From: Pirellulales bacterium
GTDB lineage: Bacteria > Planctomycetota > Planctomycetia > Pirellulales > PALSA-1355
Assembly: GCA_022844125.1 (NCBI GenBank)
Contig: JALHMI010000002.1
Location: forward strand, 1-64,000
Direction: 5' to 3'
Length of the DNA: 64,000 nt
Program-made: the position numbers and the translations under genes
Notes under the pieces: generated by a model
What the model was told of the DNA's origin: nothing
Database searches by the model: none
The model's input: only the letters and a program-made list of their open reading frames with translations
Shown here: positions 1 to 7,988 of the stretch, piece by piece
Layout of the letters: every line of letters starts with the position of its first letter
Numbering within the stretch: position 1 is the stretch's first letter

Positions 1-168
1 GTCTATCGCTGGGGGACCGGGAGCCGGCACCTGTCCGGGATCAGCGACGGCAGCGCGCGGCCGCACCAGGCTCATTGGGATGCGCTCGGCCGGTTGCCGA
101 TCGAACGTGGCACGTTCACCGTCCGCCCGAAGTGGCGGCGAGACTATTCGACACTTCGCCCGAGTTAG
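1..168 (+). CDS. C-terminal fragment of an unidentified protein, cut by the window start
   Basis: An open frame runs from the first base to a TAG at 166-168 and gives the last 55 residues of a protein whose start lies outside the window. The fragment is rich in Arg, Trp and Gly and has no motif I recognise. It is the only plus-strand gene in the presumed island at the left edge. The opposite neighbour (215-895) converges on it. With no N-terminus, neither function nor localisation can be given. Confidence 0.4.
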   Translation, partial: VYRWGTGSRHLSGISDGSARPHQAHWDALGRLPIERGTFTVRPKWRRDYSTLRPS

Positions 169-214
169 CCGGCAGCGAACCGCCACCACAATGCGATGAC
201 GGCGGCGGCAATCG

Positions 215-895
215 TCAAGGCGAAGCAGGTTGAGGGGACGCGTGGTCCTGCTTCGCCTGCTGGAGCTCTTTGGCGTAGTCGTCCATCAGATATTTGAGGG
301 GCCAGAATCGACGCGATGACACCAGTATCTCACCAGGAAGCGGCCGTTCCTTGAGGAGCTTGGAAGCGTTGTATTCAATCCGTTGCCGCTGCGCACTGGT
401 AAACTCAGCCGCCAGGAGCGTCTTTTCTAGGGGAGTTAATTTGAGCATTTGTCCGATATAATCAGACCCGCGATTCGTAGACTGCGCGGCTTTGGCGACG
501 TCGTCAATCAGCACGTCTCCGCCCTCTTGCATTGCCCATTGCAGGTCGGACTGCTTTATCCAGATGCCTTCAATCGCAAGTGCTTTGCGTATGTCCTTGA
601 CCCTTTCTTGGTCACGAGGACTCATTAGCGACAGAACACGCTCCTTTGCAGCTTCTCGTTCACGACGTTCGGCCAAATCGGCTTCGGACTGAGCGTTTAG
701 TTCGGCAGCCAATGCTTGCGATTGCAGTTCCCTGTCAGCTTCAGCTTGCTCGTCACGCCGATTGAATTCGGCTGAAATCTCGCTTCGGGCTATTTCCGCT
801 ACTTCCTCCCGCGTTAGCGGTTTAGTCGCTGTCGAATCACAATCGCAACCCGCGACTATCAGGATCGTCAGAAACGATAGCGTAGCCCCTCGCAT
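215..895 (-). CDS. Putative lipoprotein with charged coiled-coil region, unknown function
   Basis: A 226-residue product. The N-terminus has a short hydrophobic stretch ending in VAGC, a good lipobox, so the mature protein should be lipid-anchored at Cys about 17. Residues about 30-90 are very rich in Glu, Arg and Ala and look like a long helix or coiled coil. The C-terminal half is a mixed globular segment with no motif I know. The ATG at 895 is preferred over the GTG at 898 because AAGGAG lies 7 bases upstream of it. It is last in a same-strand series of five unknown genes, possibly one transcription unit within an island. Confidence 0.65.
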   Translation of the reverse strand: MRGATLSFLTILIVAGCDCDSTATKPLTREEVAEIARSEISAEFNRRDEQAEADRELQSQALAAELNAQSEADLAERREREAAKERVLSLMSPRDQERVKDIRKALAIEGIWIKQSDLQWAMQEGGDVLIDDVAKAAQSTNRGSDYIGQMLKLTPLEKTLLAAEFTSAQRQRIEYNASKLLKERPLPGEILVSSRRFWPLKYLMDDYAKELQQAKQDHASPQPASP

Positions 896-965
896 CACCT
901 CACTCCTTCTATCCCCGAGCAGGCGGCGAGCTGCGACTCTGGCAGCCCACCGACTTAAAGCACAT

Positions 966-1538
966 TCAAGGCCACGAAGGACAATAGCACGTAGTCTGCC
1001 GCACAGTCGGGGCGTAGTAGACTGTCACCGGGGCCGCAGCGTAAGCAACCCAACTGGGCTGATATGCCGATGAATTGACCGCCGTGGGGACAAGCAGCCA
1101 TTGCGGAATGTGTACGATCCGCGAGTTTGCCTCGTCATGCCGAAAGTTCACTCCGGCCAGCACGTAGAGCTGACCGGGAGGGGCGATACCTGGTGGGCGG
1201 TACGTAATCGGTTCACGCAGCAAGGTCACCGCCAGTTTCGGCGGTGGCCAGTCGCTTCCCTGGACCTTGTTTACGGGTTTCCCCTCCTTACTCGCCCCGC
1301 TCTCGAGCGAAGCACGGAAGTGGATCGATTTGCCAAATGCGGCAAGCTCCGCAGCGGTTACCTTGTAAACTCCATTAGCCGTATGCGCAGCAACAACAAC
1401 GTCGCGACGAAATTGCGCATCGGGACAGAGCTCCACGACAGCGTCTGTGACGCCGGCCCCGTTTCCATCGGTTACGTGAATTAGCGTCGGGTCAGCCGTG
1501 ACGCTGAGGAGTAGAAGTGCGAGGACGTTGGCGTGCAT
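966..1538 (-). CDS. Secreted protein of unknown function
   Basis: Product of about 190 residues starting at the ATG at 1538, which places a clean hydrophobic signal (MHANVLALLLLSVTADP) at the N-terminus. A start further upstream would overlap the stop of the preceding gene at 1570. The first half after the signal resembles a small carboxypeptidase-regulatory-like beta fold (TDGNGAGVTDAVVEL), but this is only an impression. The C-terminus is rich in Tyr, Pro, Ala and Val and ends in a Cys-containing tail. No enzyme motif was seen. It lies 31 bases after its upstream neighbour on the same strand. Confidence 0.55.
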   Translation of the reverse strand: MHANVLALLLLSVTADPTLIHVTDGNGAGVTDAVVELCPDAQFRRDVVVAAHTANGVYKVTAAELAAFGKSIHFRASLESGASKEGKPVNKVQGSDWPPPKLAVTLLREPITYRPPGIAPPGQLYVLAGVNFRHDEANSRIVHIPQWLLVPTAVNSSAYQPSWVAYAAAPVTVYYAPTVRQTTCYCPSWP

Positions 1539-1569
1539 AGAAGGCGTGCGAAGAGGCGATCGGGATTTT

Positions 1570-2481
1570 CTAGAGTGCGGATTTGTCGAGGGCCCTGACA
1601 CCTTCTTCATCCATGAGCTGCTTCATGTCGTTCTGCACTTGCTCCGGCGAGAGATCGCGTTCAGATCGCAAGATTAGTTCGATCGAATAGCTGTTCCCGT
1701 GGTCCATCGGTTGTCGAAATGACGTGTTGAAAACGTCCGTAGAAATTGAAGGCTCCGGGTAATTCATCACGGGCCCAATTCTCACTGGCTTTCTTCGATC
1801 GGACGTCTCGATCAGGTACGCATGCCAAAGGTGCCATCGCTCAGCGAGTGCCGGCGACAACGAGAAGGTCAGCGATGCGCGTTCCGGAAGGTTTCCAACT
1901 TCCTCGTAGCGACTTTTCTCCAGCGGAAAGAGGACCCGGATTCCTCTAACTCCAGGTTTCTTGTCACCGAATGTGTAATTGTCGATCGCCGCTGGCTTCA
2001 GTCGGATCGCTTCTGGCACCGGTTGCCCCGGCAACGTACCTGCGTGACCGTGGTGCACGACCCAGAAAACGGCCACGCCGAGACCGGTAACAGCGAGCAT
2101 GCTAGAAAACCTGGTCTGCCAGTTGTGATAATACCGGCGGCCATGCTCGTCGCGGATTTTCAGGCAGCTGAGAATGATTAGCAGCGCTAGGGGCATGCAC
2201 ATCGCCGGCAGGTAGATCCACATGAGAACGTCTCGCTTACTGGTCCCCGTTTCACGAAGCAGCGTGACGGTTGCTGCGAGAGCGAGCACTGCGAAACTAC
2301 TCAGCGAAATGACATGTCCCACGCCGTCGACACCGTCGGTGGTGTGAGTTGCGAAGTACTTGTCAATCCACCAGTCGTCTCTCGACATGCTCAGGGCTTC
2401 ACGCAAAACCCGCCACGGGCGGAATCGTACTTGGGCGACAGTCATTTCGCCAACACCGAATAAGGGTGCTAGCACCCCCAT
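1570..2481 (-). CDS. Inner-membrane protein with three predicted helices and a soluble C-terminal domain
   Basis: About 303 residues from the ATG at 2481. An alternative start is the ATG at 2388 (MSRDDWW). The frame is open much further upstream, but that part overlaps the zinc-ribbon gene and is Arg-rich shadow sequence. Three hydrophobic segments lie between roughly residues 50 and 165 (starting near HVISLSSFAVLALAA). A soluble domain of about 140 residues follows, probably outside the membrane. No family was recognised. It sits 50 bases after the zinc-ribbon membrane gene and is likely co-transcribed with it. Confidence 0.55.
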   Translation of the reverse strand: MGVLAPLFGVGEMTVAQVRFRPWRVLREALSMSRDDWWIDKYFATHTTDGVDGVGHVISLSSFAVLALAATVTLLRETGTSKRDVLMWIYLPAMCMPLALLIILSCLKIRDEHGRRYYHNWQTRFSSMLAVTGLGVAVFWVVHHGHAGTLPGQPVPEAIRLKPAAIDNYTFGDKKPGVRGIRVLFPLEKSRYEEVGNLPERASLTFSLSPALAERWHLWHAYLIETSDRRKPVRIGPVMNYPEPSISTDVFNTSFRQPMDHGNSYSIELILRSERDLSPEQVQNDMKQLMDEEGVRALDKSAL

Positions 2482-2531
2482 AGTACTGGATGCCACACGA
2501 CGCTTCAAACAAAAATTAGCAACTTGCAGGA

Positions 2532-2891
2532 TCACATCTTGGTCGGCTTGCCGAGTAGGTCCTGCAGCTCGTCCTCGGTGACGGCTGGCCGCTCGGAGTG
2601 TGCCGCGAGCGGCGGTTCGGGGGGCTGAGCGTCCGGCATTGCCAGCAGCTCCCCGCAACGCGGGCAGCGACTCCGCGGTGGATCCGGCAGCCCCCCGCCG
2701 CACTGGTCGCAGCGCTGCGAGTATTCGCGCTCCAGAAACCCGATCAGCAGCCAGCCGACGGGACCGAGGAAGCCGAGCAGCATCGCGCGTCCCGCGGGGC
2801 GGCCAAGAATCGCGGAGACGACCAGGGCGACGAAAGGCCCAGCGGTTACGCAAAAGAAGAACAGCCCGGGCATCGATGAGTCACTTGGCAT
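2532..2891 (-). CDS. Small membrane protein with C-terminal zinc ribbon
   Basis: A 119-residue product. Two hydrophobic segments (near PGLFFFCVTAGPFVALVVSA and MLLGFLGPVGWLLIGFL) precede a four-cysteine zinc ribbon, CDQCG...CPRCG, at about residues 60-80, then a Pro/Glu tail. The ATG at 2891 is chosen because GGAGG lies 9 bases upstream. It overlaps the stop of the SseB-like gene, which suggests translational coupling. The layout (short membrane anchor plus zinc ribbon) is common in planctomycetes, but its role is unknown. Confidence 0.65.
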   Translation of the reverse strand: MPSDSSMPGLFFFCVTAGPFVALVVSAILGRPAGRAMLLGFLGPVGWLLIGFLEREYSQRCDQCGGGLPDPPRSRCPRCGELLAMPDAQPPEPPLAAHSERPAVTEDELQDLLGKPTKM

Positions 2892-3375
2892 CCACGTCGT
2901 CCTCCGGTCCGGCGAACGCAACTTTGTGGAGCTCGTGGACATCGCCCCCATTGCGCTGTGCCCACTCCTCGGCTAGTTCCCGCGCGGCCGCACGAAGCAC
3001 GAAGGCGGTCTCCACCGGCACGCCGCGGTTAATCGCGGCGTGCAGGCCGCGATAGGTGGCGACATACGCCCCGGGATCGAATTGATCCACAGCCGCTTGC
3101 ATGTCAACGAGCGCCCGCTTGGCCGGCAACCGAAAGTGTTTCTCCACGCCGAGAACCAGCAACATGGAATCGCCTGGCATTTGCCGGAGTCGATCTACCA
3201 GGTCGACGGGCAGCAACGGGACGACAATCCTCCCTGCGCTGGCGATCTTCAAAACCTCTTCGTCGCTGGTCCAGACGGGCAGGACCGGGTTGCCTTCACT
3301 GTCGGCGGCGATCTCCTGGTGGCCGGTGGCTGAAACCAGAGTCCACAGCGGAAAATTTATTGGGACGTCGGCCAT
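2881..3375 (-). CDS. SseB N-terminal-domain-like protein
   Basis: A 164-residue soluble protein starting at the ATG at 3375, with GGAGGG about 9 bases upstream. The segment around LPVWTSDEEVLKIA and the following beta/alpha pattern resemble the SseB N-terminal domain, a fold of unclear role often linked to enhanced serine sensitivity or secretion loci. This is recognition by eye and only moderately sure. It is the first gene of a possible five-gene minus-strand unit. A perfect 24-bp palindrome at 3447-3470 lies 72 bases upstream of its start and may regulate it. Confidence 0.5.
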   Translation of the reverse strand: MADVPINFPLWTLVSATGHQEIAADSEGNPVLPVWTSDEEVLKIASAGRIVVPLLPVDLVDRLRQMPGDSMLLVLGVEKHFRLPAKRALVDMQAAVDQFDPGAYVATYRGLHAAINRGVPVETAFVLRAAARELAEEWAQRNGGDVHELHKVAFAGPEDDVDAK

Positions 3376-3446
3376 CGACAAAAACCCTCCTCGGCCCATC
3401 AGTCTGACACCCCGCCGCCGGCTATGCAAGCGTCCGAAATTGGCCG

Positions 3447-3470
3447 GGGGTGACAACTGGTTGTCACCCC
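3447..3470. promoter_or_regulatory. Perfect 24-bp palindrome between the island operon and a tRNA remnant
   Basis: Two 11-base arms, GGGGTGACAAC and GTTGTCACCCC, are separated by only two bases (TG). As DNA this is a near-perfect dyad, suited to binding a dimeric regulator or a recombinase. As RNA the two-base loop is strained. It sits just upstream of the minus-strand gene starting at 3375 and 11 bases from the tRNA half at 3482. It could be an operator or an arm of the attachment region; the sequence does not decide between them. Confidence 0.5.
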
Positions 3471-3481
3471 TGTTCACAGCG

Positions 3482-3523
3482 CTACGGAACCGAAGGTTAT
3501 AGGTTCGAGCCCTATCGCGTGTA
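3482..3523 (+). pseudogene. 3' half of tRNA-Arg(ACG), probable attachment-site scar
   Basis: The segment reads as a tRNA from the anticodon loop onward: loop CTACGGA with anticodon ACG, the 3' anticodon-stem strand ACCGA, a five-base variable loop, a perfect T-arm (ATAGG, TTCGAGC, CCTAT), then CGCGTGT and discriminator A. The 5' half is absent: the bases before the loop (CAGCG) do not pair with ACCGA and no D-arm exists. No CCA is encoded. A tRNA 3' half left beside its terminator is the classic product of tyrosine-recombinase integration into an anticodon loop, with the intact gene regenerated at the far side of the element, here left of the window. Confidence 0.75.
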
Positions 3524-3525
3524 CT

Positions 3526-3570
3526 AAAACCCGCACTCCTCGGCTGGCGAGGGGTTGCGGGTTTTTGTTT
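3526..3570 (+). terminator. Intrinsic terminator of the disrupted tRNA-Arg gene
   Basis: A hairpin with arms AAAACCCGCA and TGCGGGTTTT, with further pairing inside (CTC...GAG), followed by a T-rich tract. It starts three bases after the discriminator base of the tRNA half and is probably the original tRNA terminator, left on the chromosomal side of the scar. Confidence 0.8.
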
Positions 3571-3748
3571 GCGCCCGCCCGAATGCGGAGGAAGATAGGA
3601 AGAGTTGTACGGGTTTTAAGGCTGCTCATTTGTAATGCTCGCAGGGAAAGCGGCCCTTCGGGCGGCGTATACTTGCCGCGATGCAGGGCGACGGTTGGTC
3701 GGCCCGTGGTTTTGGGCAAATGGGACGCTGCTGGCAAGGAGATTTGCG

Positions 3749-4318
3749 ATGAAGTTGGCCATGATCGCGTGTTTCGCTTCTCTGGGAATTGCGCTCTTGG
3801 CGCTACCCGAACAGGCCCCTGCCGACGACGCGGCCAAGCGGGCTGAACAGTATCAGGTGGCGGCTGGCAAGACTTATAACATGCACGCCAACGACCATGC
3901 ACGAATCCTGGGGAAGTATGCCAGGGCGACCGGCAAGCCGGTGCCTCAAGACGTCGTCCGAGAACACACCAAAGCAATCCGCTCGAACGTGGCTCAGGCG
4001 GCGCAGGCCTACAAGAAGCTGGCCGCGGCGGCCGGCGACAGCCCGAAAGTTGCCGCCCAGCTCGCGGAAATCGAAAAGCGGTTGGCCCAGGTTTCGAAGA
4101 AAGTCGACGAGCTTGAGACTGACAAGGACGCCGAAGCCAAGGTGATCGAGGATGCGACGAGCGATATCTCGGCCGATCTCAAGGCCACCCACGACGCGAG
4201 CAAGGTGATCGACGCCGCACTGACCGCGCAGCTTCAAAGCCAGGATCAGAGCGACGAGTTCTCTGATCGCCAGTCGAGCGACTACTACTTTACTGGCGAA
4301 GGGCACTTCATCGACTAG
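3749..4318 (+). CDS. Secreted helical protein of unknown function
   Basis: A 189-residue product from the ATG at 3749, with AAGGAG well placed upstream. A signal peptide (MKLAMIACFASLGIALLALP) should be cleaved near residue 25. The rest is almost all helical, rich in Ala, Lys, Asp and Glu, with a probable coiled coil at about residues 80-160 and an acidic, Ser/Gln-rich tail. No catalytic motif. It probably acts in the periplasm or at the cell surface. It is the first gene right of the tRNA scar, on the presumed core-chromosome side. Confidence 0.65.
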   Translation: MKLAMIACFASLGIALLALPEQAPADDAAKRAEQYQVAAGKTYNMHANDHARILGKYARATGKPVPQDVVREHTKAIRSNVAQAAQAYKKLAAAAGDSPKVAAQLAEIEKRLAQVSKKVDELETDKDAEAKVIEDATSDISADLKATHDASKVIDAALTAQLQSQDQSDEFSDRQSSDYYFTGEGHFID

Positions 4319-4394
4319 CGTCGGCCCGACGAGGTCATTGCTGGTATAGTCGTCGAACCTCCGCTGATGACGGACGCAAAGCCCAGGTAGCGTT

Positions 4395-6494
4395 TTATTT
4401 CGCGGCCTCGTCAGTTTTCTCGTCGTCGTCTTTTTTGGGCGGTTTGACGCTCGAGTAGTCGAGCTCCACGGCCGGAGGATCGCCGCCGGGGCCTTGCAGG
4501 TAGTGCTTCATCCACTGCGACAGTCGCAAGGCGTAGTCGAGCCGCGAGGCCGCTTTGCGGTTGCCGTGCCCTTCGCCCGGGTAGAGCACCATCCGGACGG
4601 GCACTTTGCCAATCGTCTTCAGATAGCGGTAAAGTTCCATCGACTGCGAAGGATGGACGCGAGGATCGTCCTTGCCGTGCATGATCAACAGCGGTGTTTT
4701 GGCCTGCGTGGCATAGGTGATGGGGCTGCGGTCGCGGAAGAACTCCCAATCCTCCCAGGGCTGCTTGCGGGCATGCACCAGGTACATCTCGTTGGGAATG
4801 TCGGTCGTGCCGAACTTGGAAACCAAATCGCTGATGCCGACGAACATCACGCTGGCGGCAAAGCGATCGGTAAGTTTGGTGGCGGCCCAAGCCGAGGCGA
4901 AGCCGCCGTAGGATCCGCCAGTAATGCCGACCTTGGCTTTGTCGACGAGTCCCGCGGCGATCAGGTGATCGGCCGCATCGACCAGGTCGTCGAACTCCTT
5001 GCCGGCGTAGTCGGACTGACCGAGCTTGGAGAAGTCGACGCCGCGGCCGGTGCTGCCGCGATAGTTCGGATAGAACACGGCGAAGCCTTCGGCGGCCAGC
5101 ATCTGGCCGGGCTGCGAGTAGGCGGTGAGCCAGCCGTGGCGATTGTGGGCCTCGGGGCCGCCGTGCACGACCATTACCAGCGGATAGCGCTGACCAGGCT
5201 TTTCATCAAGCGGACGAATCAACAGGCCTTCGAGCTGCATGCCATCGCGAGCTTTGAAGGTGACGATCTCTTGCGGCGCGAGCTTCACGTCTGCGAGCCA
5301 GGCGTTGCTTGAAGTGAGCTTGCGCGGCTCACCTTCACTGAGCGTATAGGCGAACAATTCGGCCGGATGTTGCGGCGAGTCGATGACGAGAGCGGCCCGC
5401 TGGCCGTCTTCCGCGAGGCTGAGCGAGTTGATGGAAAGCTTGCCGTAAGGGATGAGCAGCTTTGAGTTCTTACCATCGCGGCCAACGGTGCCAAGCCCGC
5501 TGGTCGTGCCTTTGTCGGTGAGATAGACAATGGTGCTGTCGTTCTGCCAGGCGAGCTCGGTCGCGTCGGCGTCGGCGAGCGCCGGCAACAGATCGGTTGG
5601 CTTGCCACCAGTGGCCGGCGCCAGCATCAGCCGGCCGGGATTGGGATCGTGAATATCCGCGCCGGCCAAGAGCGCAAGCGACTTGCCGTCGGGGCTCCAG
5701 TGGTAGGGACCGAGCTTGCCGGGCACGTCGACGATGCCCACTGCGGCGCCGTCTTTGGCGCTGATCACGTGGACCTTCTTCTTCATGTAGTCGTCGTCGA
5801 TGAGCGGCGTGGGCGCGACGCCGACGGCGAGGTTCTCGCCCGTCGGGCTCCACTCGACGCCGCTGGCGTGGCCGGGAAGTTCGAAACGCGTGGGCTTGGC
5901 GGGCTCTTCGGCCCAGGCGTCGGCTGAGCGCGGCGCGGCGATCCAGACGCGGGCCGGCTTAAGCTGTTCTTCGTAGGCTTCCTGAGTGAAGCCTTTCTCC
6001 TCGAGATCCTTTTCTTCCTTGGGCTCTTCGTCGAGCGCGGTGAAGGCGACCTGTTTGCCGTCGGGCGACCAGGAGTAGTCGGCGATGTCGGTTGAGTGTT
6101 CGAGCATCTTGCGAGCTTCGCCACCGCCGAGCGGAATCAAATACAGGGAGCGACTCTTGTCTCCTTCGCGCTTGGCGAGGAACGAAAGGCCGCTACCATC
6201 GGGCGTCCAGGAGACTGCGGCGACTTCGTTCTTACCGGTGATGTACGCGCGGCTCTGGCCTTGCCAATCGACGACGTGCAGCTCGGTGCGGGCGGGTCCG
6301 TTATCGTCGACGAATGGCCTGCGAGGTACGGACAGCACGTAAGCGATTTGCTGACCGTTCGGCGAGATGTGGGCCGCCAGCACGGTCTTGAGCCGGGCGA
6401 GATGATTGATGTTGAACGGTTCGGCGGCGAGGGATCGCGCGGAAGCGATGAGCAGTACGAGCAGCGAGAGGCAGATGGCCCGGCGGCAAATCAT
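4395..6494 (-). CDS. S9-family prolyl oligopeptidase-type serine peptidase, exported
   Basis: A 699-residue enzyme that should cleave short peptides (dipeptidyl or acylaminoacyl peptidase type). The signal peptide lies in the first 25 residues. Residues about 35-400 are WD40/PD40-like propeller blades (repeats such as SPDGKQVAF and SPTGENLAV). The C-terminal third is an alpha/beta hydrolase with nucleophile motif GGSYGG, Asp in GKDDPRVHP and His in GEGHGN, a complete triad. The ATG at 6494 follows GGAGAACCACC. A TATAAT hexamer lies on the minus strand at 6555-6560, suitable as a -10 box. A long acidic Lys/Asp tail ends the protein. It is divergent from the M19 dipeptidase, so the two may serve peptide scavenging together. 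Confidence 0.93.
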   Translation of the reverse strand: MICRRAICLSLLVLLIASARSLAAEPFNINHLARLKTVLAAHISPNGQQIAYVLSVPRRPFVDDNGPARTELHVVDWQGQSRAYITGKNEVAAVSWTPDGSGLSFLAKREGDKSRSLYLIPLGGGEARKMLEHSTDIADYSWSPDGKQVAFTALDEEPKEEKDLEEKGFTQEAYEEQLKPARVWIAAPRSADAWAEEPAKPTRFELPGHASGVEWSPTGENLAVGVAPTPLIDDDYMKKKVHVISAKDGAAVGIVDVPGKLGPYHWSPDGKSLALLAGADIHDPNPGRLMLAPATGGKPTDLLPALADADATELAWQNDSTIVYLTDKGTTSGLGTVGRDGKNSKLLIPYGKLSINSLSLAEDGQRAALVIDSPQHPAELFAYTLSEGEPRKLTSSNAWLADVKLAPQEIVTFKARDGMQLEGLLIRPLDEKPGQRYPLVMVVHGGPEAHNRHGWLTAYSQPGQMLAAEGFAVFYPNYRGSTGRGVDFSKLGQSDYAGKEFDDLVDAADHLIAAGLVDKAKVGITGGSYGGFASAWAATKLTDRFAASVMFVGISDLVSKFGTTDIPNEMYLVHARKQPWEDWEFFRDRSPITYATQAKTPLLIMHGKDDPRVHPSQSMELYRYLKTIGKVPVRMVLYPGEGHGNRKAASRLDYALRLSQWMKHYLQGPGGDPPAVELDYSSVKPPKKDDDEKTDEAAK

Positions 6495-6702
6495 GGTGGT
6501 TCTCCGGAGATCGTCGAGCGCGCCGGCGGCTCGAGCGCCGCCGACTGTGTGGCAATTATAGCCCCTGCGGCGAAAGATTCCGAACCGGCGAAATATGTCG
6601 CAGTTCGGCGAGAAGTTGTGACTCGGCAATGGGCGTGATATTCTGCGCGTGCGGCAAATGGGCGCGGCGCGCAGTCCCCAGCAAATCACGACAGGAGCTT
6701 CG

Positions 6703-7971
6703 ATGGACGGTTGTATGCGAAGGTGGACGGGATGGACGTTCCTGATATTGGGCGCCACGTGGGGCACGGCAGCGATTGAGCAAGCAGTCGCGGAAGACGC
6801 ACGGCCTGAGAACGCGCCGATCGTCGTCTCTGAGCGAGCCCAGAAGATTCACGACGCGGCCACGCTGATCGACGGGCACAACGATTTGCCGTGGGCGCTG
6901 CGCGAAAATGGTTCGCCCTCGTTCGAGAAGCTGGATATTGCAGCCGCTTGCCCGTCGCTGCACACCGACATTCCCCGTCTGCGAAAGGGTGGCGTGAAGG
7001 CCCAGTTCTGGTCGGTGTATGTGCCGGCCAGCACGCGGCTCAAGGGCGGAGCCCTGCAAACGACGCTCGAGCAGATCGCGATCGTCGAAGCGATGATCGC
7101 GCGTTATCCGGATGTGTTTGAGATGGCCCGGACTGCCGACGACATCGAGCGCATCTCGAAGGCGGGAAAGATCGCGTCGCTGATCGGCGTCGAAGGCGGG
7201 CACTCGATCGAGAATTCGATCTCGGTGCTGCGCGAGCTGTACGCCAAGGGCGCGCGGTACATGACGCTCACGCATAGCGACACGCTGGACTGGGCCGACT
7301 CGGCGACGGACCAGGAGAAGCACGGCGGGTTGACGCCCTTCGGCGTGGAGATCATCCGCGAGATGAACCAACTCGGGATGCTCGTCGATCTGTCGCACGT
7401 CTCGGTCAATACAATGAAGCATACGCTCGCAGTGACCAAGGCGCCGGTGATCTTCTCGCACAGTTCGGCCCGGGCGATCGCCGATCATCCGCGAAACGTG
7501 CCGGACGACGTGCTGAAGCTGGTCACGAAGAACGGCGGCGTGGTAATGGTCAACTTCTATCCCGGCTTTATCGTGCCTTCGGCAGCCAAGCGCGGCAGCG
7601 AAGGCATCGCCGTACTGCGCGAACTGCGGGCGAAGCACGGCGACGACCGCGAGAAGATTCGCGCCGAGTACAAGGCCTGGGCCAGCCAGTTTCCGGTCGA
7701 GCCGGGCACGCTGCGGCTGGTGGTCGATCACATTGACCACATCGCCAAGACGGCGGGCATCGACCACGCGGGGATTGGCTCCGACTACGATGGGATCGAC
7801 ACGGTGCCCGTGGAGCTGGAGGACGTGAGCACTTATCCGAAAATCACGCAGTGCCTGCTCGATCGCGGATACGATGAAGCAGCGATCCAGAAGATTCTGG
7901 GCGGCAACCTGCTGCGCGTGCTGCGCGAGACGGAACAGGCGGCGGCTGAAATGCAGGCGAAGGCCAAGTAA
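6703..7971 (+). CDS. Membrane dipeptidase (peptidase M19 family), exported
   Basis: A 422-residue zinc dipeptidase that hydrolyses dipeptides. After an N-terminal hydrophobic signal (residues about 8-28) come the metal-site motifs DGHNDLPW, the Glu of GVEGGHS, and the His of LSHVS and FSHSSARA, in the family order. Length and spacing match renal-dipeptidase homologues. The ATG at 6703 follows AGGAG. The ceramidase-like gene starts 17 bases downstream on the same strand, so these two form a transcription unit. A 479-codon frame on the opposite strand is a shadow. Confidence 0.92.
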   Translation: MDGCMRRWTGWTFLILGATWGTAAIEQAVAEDARPENAPIVVSERAQKIHDAATLIDGHNDLPWALRENGSPSFEKLDIAAACPSLHTDIPRLRKGGVKAQFWSVYVPASTRLKGGALQTTLEQIAIVEAMIARYPDVFEMARTADDIERISKAGKIASLIGVEGGHSIENSISVLRELYAKGARYMTLTHSDTLDWADSATDQEKHGGLTPFGVEIIREMNQLGMLVDLSHVSVNTMKHTLAVTKAPVIFSHSSARAIADHPRNVPDDVLKLVTKNGGVVMVNFYPGFIVPSAAKRGSEGIAVLRELRAKHGDDREKIRAEYKAWASQFPVEPGTLRLVVDHIDHIAKTAGIDHAGIGSDYDGIDTVPVELEDVSTYPKITQCLLDRGYDEAAIQKILGGNLLRVLRETEQAAAEMQAKAK

Positions 7972-7988
7972 CAACCGACGGGGAGTCG

